46,561 bases of DNA from Sphingobacteriales bacterium TSM_CSM. Its GTDB lineage: Bacteria > Bacteroidota > Bacteroidia > Chitinophagales > UBA2359. The position numbers and the translations under genes were made by a program. The DNA is taken from NCBI GenBank assembly GCA_002212725.1, contig MTCR01000099.1, forward strand, positions 1-46,561, given 5' to 3'. Numbering within the stretch: the stretch's first letter is position 1; each line of letters starts with the position of its first letter. The notes below the pieces were generated by a model. It was not told the origin of the DNA. It saw only the letters and a list, made by a program, of their open reading frames with translations, and did not search any database. Below, piece by piece: positions 37,228-43,916 of the stretch.

Positions 37228-37271
37228 AAAAACCTTGCGGAACTTTGCGCAAAACTTTGCGAACTTTGCGG
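37228..37271 (+). repeat. four degenerate copies of a CTTTGCG unit
   Basis: AACCTTGCGG, AACTTTGCGC, AAAACTTTGC and GAACTTTGCGG follow one another at 10-11-nt spacing, close to one helical turn. They may be binding sites on one face of the DNA or a short dispersed repeat; I recall similar CTTTGCG strings in other genomes of this phylum. Confidence 0.6.
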
Positions 37272-37306
37272 TAAAATGAAAGGAATTCAGTTAAGAGCAT
37301 CACCAA

Positions 37307-37314
37307 CAAAGGTA
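37307..37314 (-). promoter_or_regulatory. candidate -7 element for the photolyase gene
   Basis: The minus strand reads TACCTTTG, an exact TAnnTTTG, about 220 nt before the photolyase ATG. The CTTTGCG repeat would then lie in the 5' leader. Distance and lack of a well-spaced -33 box make it tentative. Confidence 0.35.
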
Positions 37315-37465
37315 CAACCTAAATAGGCACAAAAAGCCATACAATTTGCAAGCTGTTTTTGGAGTATTAAGTAATGAATTTACCCTTGCCGGCGCAAAAC
37401 CTGCCCGAATTTACCATATTTGTACCGTTTTACCGTTATTACTAAACTGAAAATGCCTGTTACTC

Positions 37466-38014
37466 ATGAACGACCTGATGCTGGAAGCCATGCAATACCC
37501 TGTTGGGCGCTGTAAAAAGCCCGGTGAACTTTTTTATACACCCGAACAAATTGCGGCCTGGATTTCGGAAATTGCCCAACTGCCGCAGCAACTCAGCGCC
37601 GAAGTTTCGGAATTGACCGATGAACAGTTAGACACCCCTTACCGCCCCGGCGGCTGGACCATCAGGCAGGTGGTACACCACCTTGCCGACAGCCACATGA
37701 ACAGCTTTATCCGGTTTAAGTTGGCGCTTACCGAAGACACGCCCACCATAAAACCCTACCGCGAAGACCTTTGGGCAAAGCAACCCGATTACGAAGCGCC
37801 GGTAATGATTTCTTTGTTATTGCTTACCGTTTTGCATACGCGGTGGGTGTTTTTGCTGCAATCGCTCACGCCGCAAGATTTACAGCGCAGTTTTTACCAC
37901 CCCGAAAACCAACTGCATTACACCCTGCAATATGCCATAGCGGTATATGCATGGCATGGCAGGCATCATTTGGCGCATATACAATCGGTAAAACTGCGCA
38001 AAGGCTGGAAATAA
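37466..38014 (+). CDS. yfiT: DinB/YfiT-like metal-dependent protein (putative bacillithiol transferase)
   Basis: A 182-aa four-helix-bundle protein. It carries the YfiT pattern GGWTIRQVVHHLADSHMNSF and later YAWHGRHHLAHIQ. H71, H164 and H168 correspond to the three metal-binding His of Bacillus YfiT. Family members include thiol transferases that join bacillithiol to electrophiles; Bacteroidota often make bacillithiol, so a detoxification role is plausible but inferred. Cytoplasmic. gldH follows 59 nt later on the same strand, so the two could share a transcript. Confidence 0.88.
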   Translation: MNDLMLEAMQYPVGRCKKPGELFYTPEQIAAWISEIAQLPQQLSAEVSELTDEQLDTPYRPGGWTIRQVVHHLADSHMNSFIRFKLALTEDTPTIKPYREDLWAKQPDYEAPVMISLLLLTVLHTRWVFLLQSLTPQDLQRSFYHPENQLHYTLQYAIAVYAWHGRHHLAHIQSVKLRKGWK

Positions 38015-38073
38015 AGGCGGGCAGGTGTTCCACAGACTTTTTTCAGGTTTCATAACTGCAAAATTACCGTGTT

Positions 38074-38613
38074 TTGAAAACAATATTCAGGTACAAATTA
38101 CCGCTGTATTGGTTCAACCTTGCCGGTTGCCGGCGGCAGCAAGGCTGCTGCCTGATTTGGTTGTTAATGCCGATGCTTGCAATTTTGTTGTTACAGGGGT
38201 GCCATTCGGGGCAGTTATACAAGCGGTACATTGCCATACCCGACGGGGTTTGGAACCGCGGCGACCGCATACGGTTTGTAGCGCCCATTGAAGCGCCTGT
38301 GCCGGAGGTGGTAAATGTAACCCTGCTGGTAAGATATACCGATATTTATGAGTATAACAACCTGCAAATTACCATGCACCTTACCGCACCCCGGAAAACG
38401 CTGTTGGAGGAAAAAACCTTCGATTTACCCATGAAACTGCCCGGTGGCGAAAATGCGGGCAAAGGTTTGGGCGATATTTGGGATATAAAACTGCCCTTGC
38501 TGCAACAATACCAATTGCCCGAAGCAGGTAACTACACCTTTGAAATTGAACACACCATGCCGGCAGAAGAACTGCCTTTTATTACCGAACTGGGGTTGCT
38601 TATAGAGCAGTAA
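38074..38613 (+). CDS. gldH: gliding motility lipoprotein GldH
   Basis: A 179-aa lipoprotein. Lipobox LLQGC with C43 as lipid site after a hydrophobic segment. The mature part has the GldH pattern: VWNRGDRIRFVAPIE, VTLLVRYTDIYEYNNLQI, a GDIWDIKLPLLQQ segment and the ending LGLLIEQ. GldH is needed for gliding and associates with the T9SS machinery in Flavobacterium. The start is uncertain: TTG at 38074 gives a long signal peptide with basic residues (CRRQQGC) before the hydrophobic core, while the ATG at 38167 leaves only 11 residues and no positive charge before the Cys. I prefer the longer form. Its presence fits the many T9SS cargo proteins in this window. Confidence 0.85.
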   Translation: MKTIFRYKLPLYWFNLAGCRRQQGCCLIWLLMPMLAILLLQGCHSGQLYKRYIAIPDGVWNRGDRIRFVAPIEAPVPEVVNVTLLVRYTDIYEYNNLQITMHLTAPRKTLLEEKTFDLPMKLPGGENAGKGLGDIWDIKLPLLQQYQLPEAGNYTFEIEHTMPAEELPFITELGLLIEQ

Positions 38614-38639
38614 AAGTTTTCTAAATATAATAAAAAACC

Positions 38640-38690
38640 ACAAACCGATGCACGATTGTTTGTTTTCAATCATGCACCGGTTTGTTTTTC
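38640..38690 (+). terminator. intrinsic terminator after gldH
   Basis: ACAAACCG (38640-38647) pairs with CGGTTTGT (38678-38685); the stem continues through TGCA and GATTG/CAATC with two single mismatches. TTTTTC follows. Confidence 0.8.
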
Positions 38691-38797
38691 CGGGGTTTTA
38701 TAAACAACAGCGCCGGTTTGTTACCAAGCCCTGCCTGCCCTTTTTTTAAGGGTCATTTTGTGTTTGCAACCTGCATCAAAACAGAAAAAGACGGCGC

Positions 38798-39019
38798 TCA
38801 ATACTCATCTTCATTGAAATAAAAATCTGAGCGGGTAGGAAAATCGGGCCAGATTTCTTCAATGCTCTCGTAGTAGTCGCCCTCGTCTTCCAATTCCTGT
38901 AAGTTTTCAATTACTTCAATAGGTGCTCCCGACCTGATGGCATAATCAATCAACTCATCTTTGGTGGCAGGCCAGGGGGCATCTTCCAAATAGGAGGCCA
39001 ACTCAAGTGTCCAATACAT
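38798..39019 (-). CDS. DUF2795 family small protein
   Basis: A 73-aa acidic protein, MYWTLELASYLEDAPWPATK...PIEVIENLQEL...FNEDEY. I recognise the sequence as the DUF2795 type, a mini-protein conserved across Bacteroidota that often begins MYWTLELAS. Function unknown. The helical ATKDELIDYAIRSG part resembles a small nucleic-acid- or protein-binding helix pair, but that is only an impression. It has its own promoter-like element. Confidence 0.88.
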   Translation of the reverse strand: MYWTLELASYLEDAPWPATKDELIDYAIRSGAPIEVIENLQELEDEGDYYESIEEIWPDFPTRSDFYFNEDEY

Positions 39020-39068
39020 AAGCCTACTTTAAATTAGGGTTAAAATTAATGAATTAGAAAAATCAGCA

Positions 39069-39099
39069 CAAAAATATAACGCTAAATGAAAAAAGCAAG
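39069..39099 (-). promoter_or_regulatory. promoter for the DUF2795 gene
   Basis: On the minus strand: CTTG (39099-39096), 19 nt, TATTTTTG (39076-39069). The -7 is exact and the -33 is 3 of 4. It lies 50 nt before the ATG. Confidence 0.55.
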
Positions 39100-39139
39100 T
39101 ATTTTGGTATAATTTACCGAAAAAAAAATTTCGGGCAGG

Positions 39140-39691
39140 TCAGGCATTGCGGGGGTTCCATATCAATTCTTCGGCGTTCAGTTCTGCCGAAAGTTTTCTG
39201 GACAATACAAACAAGTAATCAGATAACCGGTTGAGGTATTGCAGCAGCAGGGCATCTACCGGTTCGTGGGCATTAAGCAGTACTGCCAGTCGTTCTGCTC
39301 TGCGGCAAACACAACGGGCAATATGGCAATAAGACACGGCGCTATGCCCGCCCGGCAACACAAAGTTTTTGAGCGGGGGCAAAGTGGCATCTAAGCGGTC
39401 AATTTCCTGTTCCAGCGTTTCCACATCGGTGGTATAAAGTGCAGGCGGCTGCACCTTACTCTTTTGCGGGTTGGTGGCTAAATTGGCACCCAATACAAAC
39501 AGGGTATTTTGCACTTCTTCCAAAAAGTGGCTGTGTTGCGGGTTTTGGCAAACATCGCGCACCAATCCTATATGAGCGTTTAACTCATCAACCGTTCCGT
39601 AGGTTTCTATGCGAATGTGTGATTTGGGTACCCGGCCACCTCCAAAGAGCATGGTGCTGCCATCGTCGCCGGTTTTGGTGTATATTTTCAT
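39140..39691 (-). CDS. pduO: ATP:cob(I)alamin adenosyltransferase, PduO/MMAB type
   Basis: A 183-aa protein from the ATG at 39691 (MKIYTKTGDDGSTMLFGGG); the frame extends 16 codons upstream with no conserved residues. N-terminal ATP-binding motif TKTGDDGST, YGTVDELNAHIG, and the C-terminal RRAERL and NRLSDYLFVLSR segments that bind ATP and corrinoid. It makes adenosylcobalamin from cob(I)alamin and ATP for B12-dependent mutases or reductases. No other cobalamin gene is in the window, so it may serve salvaged B12. Confidence 0.93.
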   Translation of the reverse strand: MKIYTKTGDDGSTMLFGGGRVPKSHIRIETYGTVDELNAHIGLVRDVCQNPQHSHFLEEVQNTLFVLGANLATNPQKSKVQPPALYTTDVETLEQEIDRLDATLPPLKNFVLPGGHSAVSYCHIARCVCRRAERLAVLLNAHEPVDALLLQYLNRLSDYLFVLSRKLSAELNAEELIWNPRNA

Positions 39692-39900
39692 TTGTCTGGT
39701 AGCTGTTTTGGTGGTGTTGCGCAGGTGTTGCCTGTGCAACTTATCTGAAAGGGCAGTAGCTTTGTTGTTGGTATGTAACCGTTTATAAGGGTAAAAAGTT
39801 GCCGTTGAGCTGTTTATTTTTACCGGTTATTTGCCGGCAGCCACATTAACCGGCTGCCGGTGTAATGTTGGCATTTTACCGGCACAACAATGTTCCGGAC

Positions 39901-39947
39901 TGTAAACAAACATCGGGAAGCGGGCAGAACATGCCGGCTTCCCGATG
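39901..39947 (-). terminator. intrinsic terminator of the subtilase gene
   Basis: CATCGGGAAGC (39911-39921) pairs with GCTTCCCGATG (39937-39947), 11 bp. On the minus strand TTTGTTTACA follows. It lies 42 nt past the stop. A second inverted repeat, CCGGCAGCC/GGCTGCCGG, lies further on around 39834-39860. Confidence 0.75.
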
Positions 39948-39988
39948 AATGAAGATGCAGAAACATCAAGGGGTTTATACTCCTGTTT

Positions 39989-42900
39989 TTATTCCGATAT
40001 TTTTGCTAATCGTTGCGTATAAACTACGGCGCCTTGTTGCTTTACCTGTAAAAAGTAAACACCTGCCGGCAGTTGTACGGGGTTAAGGCGGGTAATGCCG
40101 TTTTGCAGCAGCAGGCCGGGTTGTGTCCAAACCGTTTTGCCGCTAATGTCCAGCAGGAGCAGGTCATACACACCGGTTGCAAGGGTTTGGTTGTTCAACA
40201 AAATTTCGGAACTGAACGGGTTTGGATAAGCATGAAGCCTGGTTTGTCCGGCCATTTCAACGCCAAGGGCAAAGGTACCGAAGGTAAGCACTGCGGAGTA
40301 ATCGCTGCTGCCGTTGCTGCAGTTGCAACGCACCCTGAACTCATATTGCGTGGCGGGGCTTAAATCGGCAAGTTGGGTAATGGCGTTTACACTCAGAACC
40401 GTTTGCCAGGTTGCGCTGCCAACCGGCCGGTATTGTACCGAGTAACTGCTGCAGGCAGCTAAAGATTGCCAGTTGAGTTGAGCGGCAGTTTCACCAATAT
40501 CTGAAACTGCCAAATTACCGGGTATTTGCGCTGCACACGAAACAAGGGTATTAAAAGTAGCCGGTTCAGAAAAATTACTGCTGCCATCACTGCAATTGCA
40601 TTGCACCTGCCAGGTGTAGGGCGTACCTGCTACCAGCGCCAAAATTTGGGTGGTATTGGCGGTAAGGTTGGTAATGGTTGTCCAGGTGGTGGTGCCGGCA
40701 ACGGCATATTGCAGGGTATAGGTATCACAGGAGGGCGAGCCTGTCCAGGATAGTTGCGCCCCGGTTTCGGTAATATTGGTGGTTTGCAGGTTTCCGGGTG
40801 TTAAAGGAGCGCAGGATGCGGCGGCCAGAATGTTTACGCAGTAGTCTTCGGCTTCGCCGTATTCAAAATCGCCGCAGGGTTGGGCCGGGTCGCTGCCATC
40901 GCCGGTCCATTTCATGGCTACCCGCAGGCGGGTGCTGCCGGTTTCGGCCCAGGTTGGTATGGTTATGCTGCCGCTTACCGGGGTGGTTTGAGCGCTACCG
41001 GAATCAAAGGCCAATTCGGTTTGGTCGTCAAGGCTGCCGTCTTGGTTATAGTCAATCCACACTTTCCAGTATTCCTCATAAAGCTCGTCCGAAAAACCGG
41101 GAGTAAGCGCTATTTCATAACTATTGCCTGCCTGCAGGTCAATATCAGAAAGGGCTGTAAAGTTTTCATAGCCGCCACTTTCGCCGCTGTTGTTAACAAA
41201 AGCGTCTATGGCAACGGTTTGTATATGTTCGTAAGTGTCGTCTAATGAAGAAATGCTGCAATAGGTGGCATCAATACAAAAGCCGCAGCCGGTGGTGGTA
41301 AAGGTTATAATATCGGAAATATTGCTGATGCCGCCCGTATTGCATACGGTTCCCACGCGTATTTCGTATTGGGTGCAGGGTGCCAGGCCGTTAAGGAGTA
41401 AGTTGGTTTCGGTGCCAATGGTAGCGGCAGTTTGCCAGGCAACGCCGGTTTCGGCCGGCCGGTATTCCACCCAGTAACTGTTGGCGGCAAACACGCTTTG
41501 CCAGGTTACATTTACCGTATTATCCGACACGGTTTCCACGCTCAACTGGGTTGGCGGCACACAACACCCTTCGGTATTAAAGTTGAAATTAAAAGAAAAA
41601 CCACTGGCTATGGTATCGCAAACGGTGGCTACAGCTACCTGATAGGCAGTGCAGGGTGTAAGTCCGGTAAGGGTAACGGCATTGGTTTCGGCGGTGGCGG
41701 TTTGCCAGTTTACCTCGCTTGCCTGTTTGTACTGAATGATGTAACCGGTAGCGCCATCGGGGGCTTGCCAGGCAATATCAGCCGATGTATCGAGAATGGT
41801 AGCAGCGGTTATTCCGAACGGAACCGGGCAACCGGTATTGGCACAATCGAAACTCATGGCCAACTGCAGGCTGTTAAACAGGTTGAGCCTTCCACCGGTA
41901 ACGGTAATGCCTGCCAGGCTGGTGTTGGGGTCGGTTCCGTCTAAAATAAACTGTTTTACCAGCAGTGCAGCCGCTCCGGGGTTGCTGTGCGCCAGCGCTG
42001 CCAATTGATAACAAGGCGCCGAGTAGAGTAGTCCTACCGCTCCGGCAACATGCGGCGTAGCGCCCGATGTTCCGCCAAAGCCTTCGTAGGAGTTGCCTTT
42101 TGCCACAGTCCAGGTATCTTCGCCAAAAGCGCCAAGGTCAACATTAATGGGGCCGTAACCGGCTTGGGTTACTTTCACATCGTTCCGGCGCATGTTGGTA
42201 ACGGCAATGAGGTAATCGCTGGGGCAGGCGGTGGGCAAATCGCCGTCAATATCAACGTTCAGGTTAATATTGGCGGTAGCGCCGGCGCTCAATATGCCCT
42301 GTTCGCCCATTTCATCGTACATGGCGCACCAAAGCGGGGCATCTTCGGGTTGTCCGTAATCGGTGCCCCAGGAGGAGTTGGTGGCCACCACAAAAGCGCC
42401 CTGTTGCCCGTTGGTATCGTTATACCGGGTTCTCATGGTAAGAGGGTAGGCGTATGCGGCAATAGTGGCAGCTTCATCGCCTCCACCCACAACCACCATG
42501 AGTTTAACATTCCAGTTTACCCCGGTTACGCCTATGTTATTGTTGCCGCGGGCGCCTACAATACCGGTAACGGGTGTTCCGTGCCAGCCGCCAAAAAAGC
42601 CGCCGCTAATGTCGTCATTGGTAAAATCGGCATTCCAGCCGCGGTAGTCATCGGTATAACCGTTGCCGTCGTCGTCTGTGCCATTGCCGGGAATTTCGGC
42701 ATAATTAAACCACCGGTTTCCGGCAAAATCCTGGTGGGTAAGGTCTAATCCGTCGTCAACAATACAAACCACAATGGTGTCGCCAATGGCGGTCACGCCA
42801 CCGGTGGCTATATCCCAGGCAAGTTCGGCGTCAATATCAGCATCGGGCACGCCGCCGCTGGAGCCGTCGTTTATATACTGCCATTGGTCGGGAAACTGCG

Positions 42901-43243
42901 GGTCGCTGGGAATAGTGGAGCGGTAGGTTATTATATGGTTGTTTTGCACGGTTTGCACGGAGGGGTGGTGAAACAGGGCACGCAGCAATTTTTGCTGGTC
43001 AATTCGGGTATAGTCGAACCGGAGTTGGTATATGCGAAGGGCAGGAGCCAGGGTTTTGTGTGCCCGCAGCCGGGTGGTTTTTCCTTCAAAAGTGCGGAAA
43101 TCCTGTAAAACAGTTTCCACTTTTTTGCCGGGCAGTATTTGCAGCAGCAAATCGCCGGGCACATAATTGGCCTGAAGCGCAAAAGCAGGCGCCATTGCAG
43201 TAAGAAATAACAAGAGAGCGGCTAATTGTTTAATGTGTTTCAT
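39989..43243 (-). CDS. T9SS-exported subtilisin-like serine protease (S8) with FN3 and GEVED domains
   Basis: A 1084-aa protein. Signal peptide (1-23), then an I9-like prodomain (about 28-106, GDLLLQILPGKKVE ... VQTVQNNHII). Subtilase domain with the full triad: D163 (CIVDDG), H221 (GWHGTPVTG), S393 (GGTSGATPHVAG), and N289 (ATNSSWG) as oxyanion residue. Fibronectin type III-like domains follow (about 475-560, 565-650, 810-890, 895-985, each with the LxPxTxYxxxV core); between the second and third is a GEVED domain (VWIDYNQDGSL ... FEYGEAEDYC). The T9SS type A sorting domain ends it (YPNPFSSEIL ... LPAGVYFLQV). A surface or released protease for protein degradation. It is 40 nt downstream of a small gene that resembles its own prodomain. 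Confidence 0.93.
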   Translation of the reverse strand: MKHIKQLAALLLFLTAMAPAFALQANYVPGDLLLQILPGKKVETVLQDFRTFEGKTTRLRAHKTLAPALRIYQLRFDYTRIDQQKLLRALFHHPSVQTVQNNHIITYRSTIPSDPQFPDQWQYINDGSSGGVPDADIDAELAWDIATGGVTAIGDTIVVCIVDDGLDLTHQDFAGNRWFNYAEIPGNGTDDDGNGYTDDYRGWNADFTNDDISGGFFGGWHGTPVTGIVGARGNNNIGVTGVNWNVKLMVVVGGGDEAATIAAYAYPLTMRTRYNDTNGQQGAFVVATNSSWGTDYGQPEDAPLWCAMYDEMGEQGILSAGATANINLNVDIDGDLPTACPSDYLIAVTNMRRNDVKVTQAGYGPINVDLGAFGEDTWTVAKGNSYEGFGGTSGATPHVAGAVGLLYSAPCYQLAALAHSNPGAAALLVKQFILDGTDPNTSLAGITVTGGRLNLFNSLQLAMSFDCANTGCPVPFGITAATILDTSADIAWQAPDGATGYIIQYKQASEVNWQTATAETNAVTLTGLTPCTAYQVAVATVCDTIASGFSFNFNFNTEGCCVPPTQLSVETVSDNTVNVTWQSVFAANSYWVEYRPAETGVAWQTAATIGTETNLLLNGLAPCTQYEIRVGTVCNTGGISNISDIITFTTTGCGFCIDATYCSISSLDDTYEHIQTVAIDAFVNNSGESGGYENFTALSDIDLQAGNSYEIALTPGFSDELYEEYWKVWIDYNQDGSLDDQTELAFDSGSAQTTPVSGSITIPTWAETGSTRLRVAMKWTGDGSDPAQPCGDFEYGEAEDYCVNILAAASCAPLTPGNLQTTNITETGAQLSWTGSPSCDTYTLQYAVAGTTTWTTITNLTANTTQILALVAGTPYTWQVQCNCSDGSSNFSEPATFNTLVSCAAQIPGNLAVSDIGETAAQLNWQSLAACSSYSVQYRPVGSATWQTVLSVNAITQLADLSPATQYEFRVRCNCSNGSSDYSAVLTFGTFALGVEMAGQTRLHAYPNPFSSEILLNNQTLATGVYDLLLLDISGKTVWTQPGLLLQNGITRLNPVQLPAGVYFLQVKQQGAVVYTQRLAKISE

Positions 43244-43283
43244 GTACGGTAATTGGTTTTTGCAAAGTAAAACGTAATTCGGG

Positions 43284-43631
43284 CTATTGGCGTGGGTTTA
43301 TGGCGTTGTTTATTTCGGCATTTTCTATTTTTTTATCTTTTCGCAAAATTTCCACCAACGCGTAACCATTGCCTACGGTAGCGGTTAACAACCACATGTT
43401 ATGGTTGGGCGCAAGGCACTGCACCGGTTTTACGTTGTAGCGGCTGTAGGCGTTAGCGAGCGAATCTACATTTGCACCCTGGGTTAGTTTTACAATAATT
43501 TCTACCTGACCGGTTTCGGACGGCCGGTTTTTTTGTGCCGGAGCGCTGCTGCTTTGGTTGGGCGATTTGCAGAACGGTAAAAACAACAACATGCTTAAGA
43601 GCAAAACAACTAAAAACGGAATAGGTTTCAT
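43284..43631 (-). CDS. small exported protein resembling a free-standing subtilase prodomain (I9-like)
   Basis: A 115-aa protein. A hydrophobic N-terminus (5-20) ends in FLPFC with Cys at 21, so it is either a lipoprotein with a poor lipobox or a plain signal peptide. After a low-complexity spacer, residues 43-111 follow the pattern of the prodomain in the adjacent protease: EIIVKLTQGANVDSLANAY matches the LLLQILPGKKVETVLQDF part, LAP then MWLLTA matches LAP then IYQLRF, and LVEILRKDKKIENAEINNAI matches LLRALFHHPSVQTVQNNHII. Family knowledge: I9 domains inhibit and fold subtilisins. Inference: a dedicated inhibitor, chaperone or self-protection factor for the protease, co-transcribed with it. 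Confidence 0.7.
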   Translation of the reverse strand: MKPIPFLVVLLLSMLLFLPFCKSPNQSSSAPAQKNRPSETGQVEIIVKLTQGANVDSLANAYSRYNVKPVQCLAPNHNMWLLTATVGNGYALVEILRKDKKIENAEINNAINPRQ

Positions 43632-43656
43632 AATTAACTTGCTGCGTAAATATGTA

Positions 43657-43687
43657 CAAAGGTAGCAAACTTACATGACAGAACAAC
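43657..43687 (-). promoter_or_regulatory. promoter for the prodomain-like protein/subtilase operon
   Basis: On the minus strand GTTG (43687-43684), 19 nt, TACCTTTG (43664-43657). The -7 is exact, the -33 is 3 of 4. It lies 25 nt before the ATG at 43631. No promoter is seen in the 40 nt between the two genes. Confidence 0.6.
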
Positions 43688-43857
43688 ATCTGCCTGCTAT
43701 TTATGACCGTGCAAGCTTCCTGCAGTAAGTTTTGCAGAACGTTGATGGGTTGTTAATTCCATATAAACACCCGAAACAAGGCTTCAATGCTTACTTCATT
43801 TTGTGCCTTTGTATTTGCTTGCTGCCAATATTTAGTCTTTTCAAAAACTTAAAAATA

Positions 43858-43889
43858 TTTGGAAATCTCCAAAACATAGTTTAAATTTG
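43858..43889 (+). promoter_or_regulatory. Bacteroidota-type promoter for the second beta-helix gene
   Basis: TTTG (43858-43861), exactly 20 nt, TAAATTTG (43882-43889), both exact. The ATG at 43917 is 27 nt downstream. This is the best promoter match in the window, which argues that the gene start upstream of the G tract is real. Confidence 0.75.
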
Positions 43890-43916
43890 CTCCTAACCGC
43901 CTAAAAACACTTTGCC

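Larger units (their letters stand above)
37084..37465. other. divergent intergenic region, 382 nt
   Basis: Between the photolyase and YfiT-like genes. It holds a cluster of degenerate CTTTGCG repeats, a candidate minus-strand -7 element, an imperfect + strand element CATATTTG near 37420, and A/T runs. No gene seen. Confidence 0.5.

Noticed and set aside
37228-37271. CTTTGCG units considered as a CRISPR array
   Set aside because: Units are only 10-11 nt apart, with no spacers, and no cas genes are present.
39834-39860. CCGGCAGCC/GGCTGCCGG inverted repeat as a further terminator
   Set aside because: No T-tract on either strand and a better terminator sits closer to the subtilase stop; left as an unassigned inverted repeat.
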